NCBI GenBank assembly: GCA_917880885.1 | Contig: OU862916.1 | Span: forward strand, 47,900,831 to 47,964,830 | Source of the DNA: Limnephilus marmoratus | Taxonomy: Eukaryota; Arthropoda; Insecta; Trichoptera; Limnephilidae | DNA length: 64,000 bases | Direction of reading: 5' to 3' | Shown: one piece after another, positions 21,869 to 32,760 of the stretch | Layout of the letters: each line of letters opens with the position of its first letter | Position numbering within the stretch: position 1 is the stretch's first letter | Program-made: the position numbers and the translations under genes | The notes under the pieces: model-generated | Databases searched by the model: none | What the model saw: the letters and a program-made list of their open reading frames with translations, nothing else | Told to the model about the DNA's origin: nothing

Positions 21869-22508
21869 GAATTTTAATTATTCAAGGAGTGTGTGCTATA
21901 ACTGTCTAGCATTGTCTAGTGCCCGATATGAACTGTAAAACACACATAAAAAATAATAAAAAAACATTCGATTTCGTTTTTTATCACTGGGAAACGAGAA
22001 AGATGTAAGAAAGCGTTACCTTCAAATGGTTGATGATTTTGTTCTTTTGGAGGCACAATTACACCCGGTTGATAAACATAAAAAAATATCATTTAAAACG
22101 TATATGAGAGCGGTGTTTAAAGCAATTTTACGAGAGTGTCTGGTGTGGTCATGATCGCGACAATATTTCAACTGATTAATGTGGGTACTTCAAATGATTC
22201 TACAAATACTACTTTAGAACTGGCCTTGCTAGGGAGTTGTTAGAAGTGAGAAGGCTATCTCATCAAGTTATTTCCAGTAGAAATACTTCTATAATCAAGA
22301 TAATTAATAAAAGCTCTGTTAAGTTGCAAAAAGTAAAAGTTACTGCAAAAAGTATTTAAATTCAGATCCGATTTAAGAATTCGACGAATTGGTTGTTATA
22401 TTTGAAATTAATCGTTGGTAAGGAATTTTTAATCATAAACTATTTTTTTATTTGAAAAACTCTCTTTTTATAACTTTTGAAGGTTATTCCCATCAATGTA
22501 ATATATAA
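21869..22508. other. Unassigned AT-rich sequence
   Basis: No recognised feature. Confidence 0.4.
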
Positions 22509-22706
22509 TTGAAGAAGAAGATAACAATAATAAGCGAAACGAAAATATGAAATGGAACAAGACACAGAAAAACAGAAAAAAGACAATGGTCGCAACTGGG
22601 ACTCAAGAGTTCTGGTTTCGAGTCCCAGTTGCGACCATTGTTTTTTTTCTGTGTCTTGTTCTCTTTCATATTTTCGTTTAGATTATTATTGTTATCTTCT
22701 TCTTCA
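22509..22706. repeat. Large palindrome centred on tRNA T-arm-like sequence
   Basis: Left arm 22509-22604 and right arm 22620-22706 are near-perfect reverse complements with a 15-base loop. The centre contains a T-arm-like CTGGTTTCGAGTCCCAG. The arms (TTTCTGTGTCTTGTTC, ATATTTTCGTTTAG) resemble a distant version of the SINE-C body. Confidence 0.85.
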
Positions 22707-22709
22707 ATG

Positions 22710-23095
22710 ATATAAACTAATTTAATCAACGGATTTTCTTTTTCATCTTAATGTATCTTTCGGATTAATGTGGTCTTCTTGTGTTTATTTTTATTCGAAT
22801 CTGTATTCGAATAAAGATTTATATTTATTAATTTGTATTAAAATTTCGACCTCTTCGATTATATTATATTGTAAGAGAAATATTAACGAATCGCGAGTAT
22901 CGTCTTACAGTTTATTAACTGAAATCCGCTATTCGGATTGGATCCGTGCACACGAATCCTACACAATGGGCTGAGTCGATCCCAACTAGTAAAACGGCAA
23001 AGTAAAGTGTATGGGCCTTTCCGTCAATGTTCAAATAGTATTATAAATAACGTTATGCACGGATATTACAATAATTACAATGACTGCATTTTTGT
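22710..23095. other. Unassigned sequence
   Basis: Open frames only; nothing recognisable. Confidence 0.4.
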
Positions 23096-23097
23096 GA

Positions 23098-23395
23098 TTT
23101 TTTTTATTTGTGTACCGCACAAGAGTCCCAAGTAAGGAAATGGGGTGTATTGTGAAGGTAGTAGGAGGGAAGGAGATGGGAAAAAAAGTGGAAAAGAATA
23201 TGGCTAATCAGATCTGGCCACCAAATACGGCCAAAGTCATTTCAAGTACCGTTTCAATTATCAATGGTGGCCTTCCATTAAGGCGATTCTATTAATTAAT
23301 TAATTGTGAAGCATTACAAAATAAATAAATAAAATTTACTTGTGCGCGCCGGGATATGAATCAGTGAATTCCGTACTCTTAGTCGAAAGCCTTAT
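23098..23395 (-). mobile_element. SINE-B, diverged copy
   Basis: It has TACCGCACAAGAGTCCCAAG, CAGATCTGGCCACCAAATAC and AAATAAAATTTACTTGTGCG. A degraded tRNA head lies near 23345-23395, where the B box is mutated. Confidence 0.7.
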
Positions 23396-23657
23396 AAAGT
23401 ATCTAAGTTCATCCGGCACTAGGTAAACTGGTCACGTTTGGGATAAACCGGAAACCGATACTTACCTAATGGAATAAGGTTGTAGAGATAAGGCTTCGCG
23501 AGGTTTTTGCAAAGATCAGGGATTAAATCAGAAATAAAAGGTTAAAAAATAACATGACCTGAAAACGAACGACGCGAATCCTAGTTACTTTGATCTAAAA
23601 ACTGGTCTTGAAGAACAGTAATATTTTTAATTCAGTTTCGGTCTGGGACTTGCAGAA

Positions 23658-23865
23658 ACTTGCAGAAAAGCCAATAGATGTCGCTTATTAAATAAAATGG
23701 ATAGACATTTATCCAGACACTATCTAGATAGCATTTAGTTCGGGTTTGAATCTTGCAATCATACATAAAGATGCAGCCAATAAAATATGCGTTAAGAAAA
23801 TGAAGATAATGTGGGTGGTTCTTAGTCGAAGTACTATACTGTTAAAAATGATCGAATCGGATATC
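23658..23865. repeat. Segmental duplication, unit 1
   Basis: It matches 24863-25071 closely (ACTTGCAGAAAAG, CCAGACACTATCTAGA, GTGGTTCTTAGTCGAAGTA). Both units are followed at the same position by a SINE-C insertion. Confidence 0.85.
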
Positions 23866-24052
23866 GACACCTTGGCGCAGTGGTTAACGCATTTGCCCGG
23901 AAAGCGAAAGGTTCTGGGTTCGAGTCCCAGAGGTGCTAACATCTTTTTCTGATTTATCTGTTTCCAGATTTTCGATTGAGTTTCGCTAATATTGTCCTCA
24001 TTTAATTAAACTTTACAATTTGAGGTTTTACTCATAAAGTTAAATAAAAAAA
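23866..24052 (+). mobile_element. SINE-C copy 1 with tRNA-like head
   Basis: Head 23866-23936: acceptor GACACC pairs with the 3' AGGTG, an A box lies in TGGCGCAGTGGTTAACGC, the anticodon-like arm is TTTGC-CCGGAAA-GCGAA, and the T arm is CTGGGTTCGAGTCCCAG. The loop would read GGA, but the base before it is C rather than U, so a working tRNA is unlikely. The body follows (TTTTTCTGATTTATCTG, CAGATTTTCGATTGAG) and ends in an A/T-rich tail. Confidence 0.8.
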
Positions 24053-24054
24053 TT

Positions 24055-24505
24055 AAATATTTATTTACGCTTACCTCGGCCTTGTCCACATTTAAACATT
24101 TTTAACTGCGCTTACGTTGACTTTGTCAACATTTGAATATTTTTATTTACGCTTACCTCGGCCTTGTCCACATTTGAACATTGATCTTATTTTGTTTGAA
24201 TATCTTTATTTACACGTTCCTCGGTCTTGTCCACTTTTTAACCTTTTTTGGTGCGCTTACATCGGCCTATTCCATATTTGAATACCTTTATTCACTTTCG
24301 GCGTCGTCTATATTTGAATCTTCTCATTTAAACTTAACTCGGCATTTTCCATATTTGAACGTTTTTATTGATATTTAAATCTTTATTTCAGTTTCTCCAT
24401 CCTTGTACATATTTGAACCCTTTTATTTACACTTACATAGGCCTCGTTCATTTTATATATACATTACTTAGGCTTGCCTTGTACATATTTGAATTTTTTT
24501 ATCTT
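24055..24505. repeat. Degenerate minisatellite, ~50-bp unit
   Basis: About nine diverged units of the type TTTATTTACGCTTACCTCGG, CCTTGTCCACATTTGAA. Unit length varies from 45 to 60. No protein or RNA function is suggested. Confidence 0.8.
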
Positions 24506-24567
24506 CGTTAAAACATCGGACATGCAATAAATCTCATTCGTAGCAAATTCTAACCCAATAATTTTTC

Positions 24568-24850
24568 TTTTATTTTTTATTTTAACATTATGAGTAAAAC
24601 CTCAAATTGTAATATTTAAATAAATGAAGACAATATAAGCGAAACTCAATCGAAAATCTGGAAACAGAAAAATCAGAAAAACATATTGACACCTCTGGGA
24701 CAGAGGTCCCAGACTGGTCCCAGAGGTGTCAATATGTTTTTCTGATTTTTCTGTTTTCAGATTTTCGATTCAGTTTCGCTTATATTGTCTTCATTTATTT
24801 AAATATTACAATTTGAGGTTTTACTCATAAAGTTAAAATAAAAAATAAAA
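24568..24850. repeat. Large palindrome made of two SINE-C bodies head to head
   Basis: The arms 24568-24701 and 24717-24850 are reverse complements with very few mismatches, and the loop is 15 bases. Each arm is a SINE-C body, from the last part of the tRNA head (GTCCCAGAGGTGTC) to the tail. The 5' three quarters of both tRNA heads are missing at the centre. Confidence 0.9.
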
Positions 24851-24862
24851 TATTCATCCTAG

Positions 24863-25071
24863 ACTTGCAGAAAAGTCGATAGATGTCGCATATTAAATAA
24901 AATGGATAAAGATTTATCCAGACACTATCTAGAGAGCATTTAGTTCGGGTTTGATCTTGCAATCATAAATAAAGATAGTTGCCAATAATATATGCGTTAA
25001 AGTAAATGAAGATAATGTAGGTGGTTCTTAGTCGAAGTATGGTACAGTTAAACATGATCGAATTTCATATC
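24863..25071. repeat. Segmental duplication, unit 2
   Basis: Second copy of 23658-23865, about 1.2 kb downstream in direct orientation, with small indels. Confidence 0.85.
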
Positions 25072-25212
25072 GACACCGTGGCGCAGTGGTTAGCGCGTTT
25101 GCCCGGAAAGTCCTGGGTTCGTGTCCCAGAGGTGTCAATATGTTTTTCTGATTTTTCTGTTTCCAGATTTTCGATTGAGTTTCGCTTATATTGTCTTCAT
25201 TTATTTCAATAA
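25072..25212 (+). mobile_element. SINE-C copy 2
   Basis: Head GACACCGTGGCGCAGTGG with T arm CTGGGTTCGTGTCCCAG and 3' acceptor GGTGTC (25072-25136). The anticodon arm carries a deletion of about 6 bases. Its body is the same as copy 1 but the tail is shorter. Confidence 0.8.
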
Positions 25213-25855
25213 TTTTTCCTCCCACATTCCACGCATTTCAGAGTTGATATCAGAAGTCTATTATTGAAATGGTAGCCGCATATCTTTAGACAAGTTTTTA
25301 CTTGCGATTCAATCATTGATAGTTCTATAAATACTCGCGAAATACACAAATGTATTATAAAATACCAAATTCGATTTAAATGCAATTTAACTGAGTAAAT
25401 TGAATCTTGATACATATTTTCCACATGAATATGGAGCAAAACTTTTCGTCCATTTGAAAAAGCAAAGAATGATTTAAAATTCGTTCAACTGTATAAATGA
25501 TTGCGCTTTGAAGTGCTCTAAAACTAGCAATTTCTGCTTAAATTTTTACTTTGTTCTCTCTCTTTTCACTAGCTATGCATTTTTCAAATATCCCTCTATT
25601 TTGAAATAAAGTTAACAGAAATAATACCCTTACTTCAAATGCACAAAAAATATCGTTGTTCGGCATGCGTTACCGCAAAAATATGAAACTTTTTCCGAAG
25701 GTGATATTTGAATGCCGGTCGGTTCGAAATGATTTTCCCGTGTTCAGAATTCACAGAATGCCACATTTTAGGTAAATTGTTTTTTTGTGTAATCGTGGTA
25801 CAGTATGTACAGTGGTGGTTATACTCCATTCCGAATAGAAAACTTGTTTAATTTT
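25213..25855. other. Unassigned sequence
   Basis: No recognised feature. Confidence 0.45.
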
Positions 25856-25856
25856 T

Positions 25857-26715
25857 TTTACATTAGTTGCACACGGGGGCCCTGAGAAAAATAATTTCCC
25901 CAAAGGTCTATGACGTCTTTGAATGTCCTGTCTGTAGGGTTTTTTAAAGAAAAGGAGGATACGAAGTTTTACATTAACTCCACACTGGAGCTCCTGAGGA
26001 AAATAATTCCCCTCAGGGCCTTTGTCATCTTTGGGAATGCTGTGTGGAGGATCTTTTTAGGAAAGGAAGGATACGAAGTTCTGGAAAGGAAAATGGTATG
26101 AGGGGTGGGTGGGAACCTGGGGGTCAGTGTGTCCAGGAATGACAGACGAATGAATCCATCACTCCCATTGCGGTGCAAGGCGATGTACCGATGCTGGAGA
26201 AGTCAAAGGAACTCTCTCAACCATTCTCTCCCGATCCGGCCTGCCACGCAGTTGGTGGACAGACGCATCTGCCGCCTAGACCCAAACAAACCTCACCCAG
26301 ATAACCCGGGCACCTCTGCTAAAACAAAACGTAGCAAACCGCTTGGGGTGACCTATGACAGAGGTGTTGGTCCAATAAATGTTTCCCGGAGCTGCGGTAA
26401 CCATACCCGCCTCCCCAAATGGTTCCTTTAGGAATATGGGGATCAGTGTGTCCAGAAGTGACAGACGTATGAATCCATCCCTCTCACTGCAATGCAAATA
26501 GATGGGTCAAGAGAGTATAGCTGGAGAGGTCAAAGAGTCTCCCGCAACCAGATCCTGATCCTCTTGGATACGTCTCGCTATGCAGTAGGAAGGCAGGCGT
26601 AACCACCGCCAGGACAAACAATCCTCATCTAAAGCCCTGGCACCACCCCTGCTACGCCGTCAAACGTAGCGAACTGCTTAGGGTAACCTACGGCAGAGGT
26701 GTTGGTTATCCAATA
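25857..26715 (-). repeat. Family A cluster, three copies in a row
   Basis: A tail fragment (25857-25965) is followed by a nearly complete copy (25968-26425) and a third head-side copy (26425-26715), all in one orientation. The middle copy has all landmarks: CTCCACACTGGAGCTCCTGA tail, CCCGATCCGGCCTGCC, and head CCATACCCGCCTCCC. Confidence 0.8.
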
Positions 26716-26744
26716 TACGAAATTGCATGGTTTTAGCTGTGATA

Positions 26745-26912
26745 ATTTGATCACCTGATCTAAATAGCCAGGTACTTCTCAACCTTCCCCCTTTCCACCA
26801 GATTCTATTCACCACTCCATTCAGCTCAACTTATCCCAATTGGAGATGCCATAGTTCCACTGGCCCCAGACAGTCGAGAGCCGTTAAAAATCTTGTGCGG
26901 TATTAATATAAA
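26745..26912 (+). mobile_element. SINE-B 3' half
   Basis: AAATAGCCAGGTACTT, CCAATTGGAGATGCCATAG, and CTTGTGCGGTATTAA mark the 3' half of SINE-B; the tRNA head is missing. Confidence 0.8.
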
Positions 26913-27335
26913 AATGTATGTACATAAAGGTACATGATGTAATATATACAAACGACCATGATAGGATAAGTTTTTTTGAAATATAAGTATGTTTAGGGTT
27001 GTCGTAATATGGGGTTTCTCAAATAGATCCTTAGATAAAAAAATACCCTTAAAACGATATTATGGAAGGCGTAAAAATAAACAAAATACTCCGAAGTAAC
27101 TTATTTTTAAGCTGGTGCTTAGGCTTTACTGGCACAACACATTGTAAACGCAAAAAATTACGATGAATTTTTTTACAGAGTGACTTCTGAGAATTATATT
27201 ATTTGCAAGTTTGCATAATACATCTTAAAAAAAATTATATAATTATTTTTTTCGTAATCATCTTCAGCTCTGATGATGATCAAAGAACGATAACAAACTA
27301 GCGGTATTTTTTGCAAGATTATTTATATTTTACGT
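26913..27335. other. Unassigned AT-rich sequence
   Basis: No recognised feature. Confidence 0.4.
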
Positions 27336-28046
27336 ACATCTTCTTCTTCTTCTTCCTTGCGCTGTCCCAACTCATTGCCTAGGTGCGTTGGGGTTGGCTC
27401 TTCTCGTTCTCAGGTTGTAGTTTCTTCTGTTCTGAGTATCGCCTTCATCCGGGCCGTTTCTCTGAAGTGTTTTGAAGCATTGTGTCATCCAGGAGTTCTT
27501 CGGTCTTCCTCTGGATGACTTCCTCTGGATGATGTCGATGAAGCTCCACAGACATTGCCTGCTTCACTGTTTGGTCTGATGGTCTCCGTTTTGTGTGCCA
27601 TACCATCTCAACTGTCATTCCTCCAGCTTACTGTTTATGTCTGTGACACCCAGGCTACCATGAATGCGTGAACTTTTAATCATATCATTCAGTGATACTC
27701 CTGCCGACCATCTAAGCATTAGCATTTCTGCTATTTCGAGTTGCCTAGAGTAGGAGTTGTACAAAGTCCAGCATTCTGAGCCATACATTATTGCGGGTCT
27801 TACAATAGTCTGGTATATCTTTCCATTAAGTTTTATGGGCATTTTGGAGTCACACAATATTCCTGTTACGGATCTGAATTTAATCCATCCCACACCTATT
27901 CTATGGATGAAATCCGATGCACATCCTCCGTCTCTGTGGATTAGTGAGATCAGATACTTAAATGATTCACAGTTGGCTAATGTTACTCCATCCAGTTGCA
28001 TCGAAGGAGTTACAGCATTTGTGTCTTCAAATGGCAAAATTAGAAT
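27336..28046 (-). pseudogene. RTE-type LINE C-terminal fragment
   Basis: The minus strand from 28037 reads VTLANCESFKYL, HRDGGCASDFIHRIGVGWIK, FRSVTGILCDSKMP, IYQTIVRPAIMYGSECWTL, MLMLRWSAGVSLNDMI and HGSLGVTDINSKLEE-stop. This is the well-conserved C-terminal region of RTE-type LINE proteins. Beyond the stop, recognisable remnants continue in other frames (SRGRPKNSWMTQCFKTLQRN). The 3' end is an (AAG)n tail at 27341-27354. It is truncated upstream of 28046, so the catalytic domain is absent. It is diverged from the RTE fragments at 4226 and 5583 and represents a third RTE lineage here. Confidence 0.82.
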
Positions 28047-30000
28047 TTAAAATTTAAATTTAAATTTGTACGAAGAATATTTTTAATATTTATTATAAAA
28101 AAATGAAAAAAATTAGAAAACTTTTGTATCTTCCAGTAACGTGCTTATTGAAAAATTTACTCCACACGAAATACAAATTATCAACAATGTTGTGTTATTT
28201 TTATATTGTTACCTCCCTCGTTATAATTGGTTAAACAAAAAGTATAAGTTGTATTTTTACACTATCCAATAGAAAACTGAAATTGAAAAAGTTGAAATAT
28301 TGAATCTTTTGATACACTTTGCAAATCGGAAAAGTAAAGGGAAAAAAGGTGTTCCCATTTTTATCCGCAGAATACTAACACCCACATTTCCATGTAAACT
28401 GCCAACACTTTCTTTACCATTGAAAAAAATTGCATAAGATTAGCCCTCAATTCGCTAAATGCAACCAAAGATACAAAACAACTTGAAGATGAGAAAATCT
28501 ACATATTCAGTAAACAAACACGAAGATGAGAACACAACACACGCAGTTATCAAACAATAAACATGAAGATGCGGAAATCAATACATATAGTTAACAAACA
28601 TGAAGATGAGGATATTAAAATAGTCACGAGTTTAAGGAAGGAAAAACAGAATATTTTTTTTATTATTATCTTGTTGTGGTACTTCTGTGGCTTGCTTATT
28701 AAGAGCCGAATGTCAGTTTTTCGAATTTGTAGATTGTGTCATTTTTTGACAAGTTATAATTTTAAGAAAAGCGATTTTGTAATGGAAAATTGGCCCCTTG
28801 AAAATAGAAGAAACCATTCTCAAAACTCGAAAAGTTTTTTGATTTCGGAATATAACTAACCCAATTTTGAGGCGAATCGTAAAAAGAAAGAAAAACTGAC
28901 ATTGACCCCTTTAGAAGGAAGCCACTTGCGTTTTTCTCGCAGTCGACAATATTTTGTTTTTGATAAATGGTTAGAAAGTAAGACGTAATTTGTTTATCGT
29001 GTGTATGAGTATGAGTAGCGAGAAGGGAGGGGGGTGGGGGAGGGTGTTATCCGACTATGGCTTTTTGGACTTTCTTCAACTTTGACTGATAATGAAGGTA
29101 CCGTGAAAACCTGCCGTGTTTTTCAGTTTAGTTTCGAACTTGATTGCACCGACATCTTTTCACATTTATATTTATGTGATAATAATATCTCGTTTGCCTG
29201 CATACTTTAGATGATTAGGTCCACTACAGAGGGGTGTTTACGCCTTTGTTGCTTACCAACATACTTATGGTCAATGTGTCACCGTCACGAATGCATGAGA
29301 CATTGTGAAGATTGAAATTACCAAAGAGTGCGTATGAAATACCATTTTTTGCATTCAACCTTGCAGAGAAAAGACAGATCACTTTATACAAATTTTTTAA
29401 TTTTAACTTATATTTATTTGTTTTACAGTCAATAACTTAGTTAACACGGTGTTCGAAGCCGCAGAGTTCATATCTTTAGCTCCAATATCAATGGCAGTAG
29501 CGTAATAATCTAATGTCTCTATTTTCTAAGATAAACTACCCACAGATGTCCCAGTGTCTGTTGTCTCCACATTCTGCATCAGCTATTCAGAGCATGCTCG
29601 TTTTATGTACAAAAAAACAGCGCAAAGTAGCTCAAAGAATTAACATAAGGAGAACACAATTTACTACTGAATTTCCATGGGTGGGAAATGAGTGGGAACA
29701 CATTGTTAGTAGAACGTGAAATTGTTTTTAAGATTATACTTTTTATTAGAAAATGCTAAGTGCATCCCTGTTCTATTTATGCGTAGACGTAGGTCCATAA
29801 ATACTTTAAAGATTTAATACTTGTATGCATTTCTTTCATATTATTTTGACATAAAAAGACAAACACTCATTTTTTAAATCGTTTTCAAATCTATTTGCAT
29901 GTACTGGATGGATCAAATATTAATAAATAATATACAAAAATAACCGTTATATTACTATATGTACATTCTTTTCTTCGTTTTTCTATTCCTACCGATCTCT
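28047..30000. other. Long unassigned stretch
   Basis: AT-rich, with an AAATTT palindromic run at 28049-28067 and a G-rich patch at 29027-29045. Open frames near 28563 and 29513 have no recognisable motifs. If the window holds host sequence, this is a candidate. Confidence 0.35.
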
Positions 30001-30002
30001 TA

Positions 30003-30058
30003 TCACCGCACAAAATTCCTCAAAACGTGGTTGCCATAGTCTCACTCACTCCAGTGAG
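30003..30058. mobile_element. SINE-B end fragments in opposite orientation
   Basis: CACCGCACAAAATTCCTCAA (minus-type 3' end) sits against TGCCATAGTCTCACTCACTC (plus-type), a small head-to-head relic. Confidence 0.4.
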
Positions 30059-30083
30059 ATAATTATGTGTCATTTATATTATA

Positions 30084-30786
30084 CTAGCTTTTACCTGCGG
30101 CTTCGCTCGCATGGCATCAGGGGGAGATTACGAAAGAATTTTCCCACGGGAATGAAATGATTTTTCCAGGATAAAAGTAGCCAATGCCATTTCCCAGTCC
30201 TCCAATTATCTGTCCTGTTTAAAAAAATTACGGTCGATCCATTCATATTATTATAGCGAGTTCCAGGTATGCGTTGCTATGCCACTTTATGAAGAAATTG
30301 TTTTTCCCTGCGTGTCCTTTTCCATTCGTCCTGTTCCCCTTCCACCTCCCCTCTCGAGTTTCCACTCCGCCTTCTCCGTCTTCTCCGCCTTCCATCTCCC
30401 CACTCCCCTCTCCCTCTTTCTCCGTTCTGCGAACCCCCCTCCAGGGTTCCCCTCCCCCCTTCCGCATTCCATACATTCAGTCCCGTTACATTCAGTTTTC
30501 AAACAGCTCGCGTGCCACCTATTGCAATTTTTTTATACAATTTTCATAAAGCCAGAGCTCACCAGTATATATAGAAACCTTCGCGGGCGTGCACACAACA
30601 AATCCTCAAAGTTTCATCGTAATCGGATGAACGGTTAGCAATACATTATTTCATGATGCCAGAACTCACTATTGTATATAGAAACCATCGCGGGCATGCG
30701 TACTTCAAATCCCCAAAGTTTCATCGCAATCTCACACACATACACAAACCTAGAAACAAACATATTTTGATTTTTATTTATATAGA
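30084..30786 (-). mobile_element. Helitron-like non-autonomous element, complete
   Basis: Read on the minus strand, it starts TCTATATAAATAAAAATC (30786) and ends GCGAAGCCGCAGGTAAAAGC-TAG before T (30084). The G-rich body (on minus) spans 30300-30475. Near the 5' end, about 110 bases with GAAAC, TTCGCGGGC and AAAGTTTCATCG occur twice in tandem (30545-30655, 30656-30740). No Rep/helicase coding. Confidence 0.65.
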
Positions 30787-30794
30787 TAAGGGTG

Positions 30795-30995
30795 TGATAT
30801 GATTTGAGATTTTCACGGCCATAAGCAGATGATTTATTTTTGGGGTATTTATGCCTTGTTTTGCTAACTCTTTCTTTTGCCAACGTTTCGGTCAGTATTA
30901 CAATGTCCATCATCAGGGCAGATATTTACTTGATTACACATCTGCCCTGATAATGGCACTGTAATGCTGTCCGAAACTTTGGCTAAAGAACGATG
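30795..30995. repeat. Inverted repeat with hammerhead-like core motif
   Basis: The minus strand contains CTGATGA, then GGACATTGTAATACTGACC (mostly closable as a stem), then GAAACG. The + strand immediately to the right repeats it in mirror image (30950-30995, with CTGATAA). A related unit is at 55195-55250. The left part GATTTTCACGGCC is shared with 55298-55315. Confidence 0.6.
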
Positions 30996-32287
30996 TAGCA
31001 TCAATAAAGGTGATTGGTTTTGGTTTTTTATGGCAGAAGATCTTCAATAAACACGTAATATTTCTTCACTGGCTAATTCCAATTTATTTATTAATTATAA
31101 GCACATTTTACAACAAAACTTTTTCCCGACCCGACAAAGCACTACAATGGTCTTCAGACCATAACTTAGTTGATTCTAGCTGTTTTCAAGAGATAAGAAG
31201 CGTTTTATTCAACAGAACATGGCATTTATAACAAAAAAAAACTAATACCAAAACAAATATAAACAATGATACACGTATGTCAGACTATGATATACAGAAA
31301 TCTGTTTTATCAACTATCATTACAACAAGCTTAGGAATCATAGGCCGTTGCAAGTAGAAATCTGCACTAATAACTAGCTTCGAAATGTTACGCTAGAGGT
31401 CAGTAACTTTCATTTTTTAAACAAAAGTAAAAAATAAATTATGATAGGTAAGGGCGTATTTAAACAGCGTACATACTTGCGCCAAAAGGTTCTAATGGCT
31501 TTGTTAATTTCAAACCTTGAGACTATATTAATTTTCCTCTCGAACACCGTGCACTATTCACGGGTTACACGGAGATGGCGACGAGTCTTTGAAATTGGAC
31601 CCGCTTTACGGTGGATTGCATAAAAAACAGATAATGGAAACTTATTTGCTCGCTCTCCTCGTTAGTGGAAGCTAAACACGGGGTATTAAAGCTATCAAAG
31701 TATTAGAAAAATGAACAAAATTAAAAACTTTTTTACTATAACAATATTTTAAGTCTTTTTTTTATCTAAAAGCTCTTTGGTCATGCGCCAATTTTAAGAA
31801 CTGAAGACCCCTCTTTCCCAATTCTTCACTTTTTTTTTTGATTTCCACCACCATCTCTAAATTTTGTCCAAGTAAATGAATATAAACTCGAACATTTTCT
31901 GTAATTTGCCTGCATAATACCAGAGTAAGACCCCAGAGTCCTACACTGTTTAACCCCTTAGCTTAAAACGTTCGGTATTCGGAACAACTCGTATAGTCTC
32001 ATGGAAATCGTTGTGCCTCCCTTACTACAATGGTTAGAAATATGATCTTAACGGCGTTAGAAAGAGAAAACACCACGTTTTACATTTAAATAAAAAAATA
32101 ACAACAATTTTTTTTAAATGTTCACCTTTATGAATCCAAAGTTTTTTTTTTCATTTCAAAAAAAATTATGAAATTTTGTGAATTTTTCAATTATTATTTT
32201 TACATGAATCGACAAAAAAGCCAGTTGACCATAACATTTATAATACATTTGCCTAATATAATACGCGTGCATTTGTTTTCATTATCA
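30996..32287. other. Unassigned sequence
   Basis: No gene or repeat recognised. Open frames are short and without motifs. Confidence 0.4.
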
Positions 32288-32292
32288 GTAAT

Positions 32293-32555
32293 TGTGGTGG
32301 ATTTGCACCGGGTATGGTGCAAGGTTCTCGTGGTCGAGGGCCTTCACAGATTTTATGTTAGTGGTGATCAATAAAGAGAGTTCGGTTCTTCCTACTAGAG
32401 TTTTAATGTACAAGCAAGTGCCAAGTGTTATATCAAGTGGAGATTTCGAGTAAAGAGACACAATGGATAATGTACATCCCTTATATAGTCATACATGCTG
32501 TCTCTTTCGTGCATACGATCTCTCTCATATCATCGTACGTACAACTATCACCACA
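32293..32555. mobile_element. Solo LTR, 263 bp
   Basis: It begins TGTGGTGGATTTGC and ends CTATCACCACA, so the termini are inverted TGTGGTG/CACCACA. Both sides carry a 5-bp target duplication, GTAAT (32288-32292 and 32556-32560). TATATAG and AATAAAG signals occur inside, but their order does not fix the orientation. No internal region is present. Confidence 0.75.
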
Positions 32556-32760
32556 GTAATTTTTGTTAGAAATAAACGAAAGTTGAGCCATTTATGATTA
32601 ATTTTTTGTTATTTTTAATAAATTATGTTTTTTTTAAATTATAAAATTTCAAAGTGTATTTCCTTTTAAAAATACTTCTTAGTTTTCAGATGCTTTCGGA
32701 AATACTCCATTTTGAATTTTTTAAAGTCAAAATATTTTGACCTTCCGAATAGGCTTAGGC

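Noticed and set aside
23866..23936. Functional tRNA gene
   Set aside because: It folds partly like a tRNA, but the base before the anticodon is C instead of U. The same head with SINE body repeats elsewhere, so it is a SINE head.
24055..24505. CRISPR-like array
   Set aside because: Units are degenerate and of uneven length, with no conserved repeat and unique spacers. The setting is eukaryotic.
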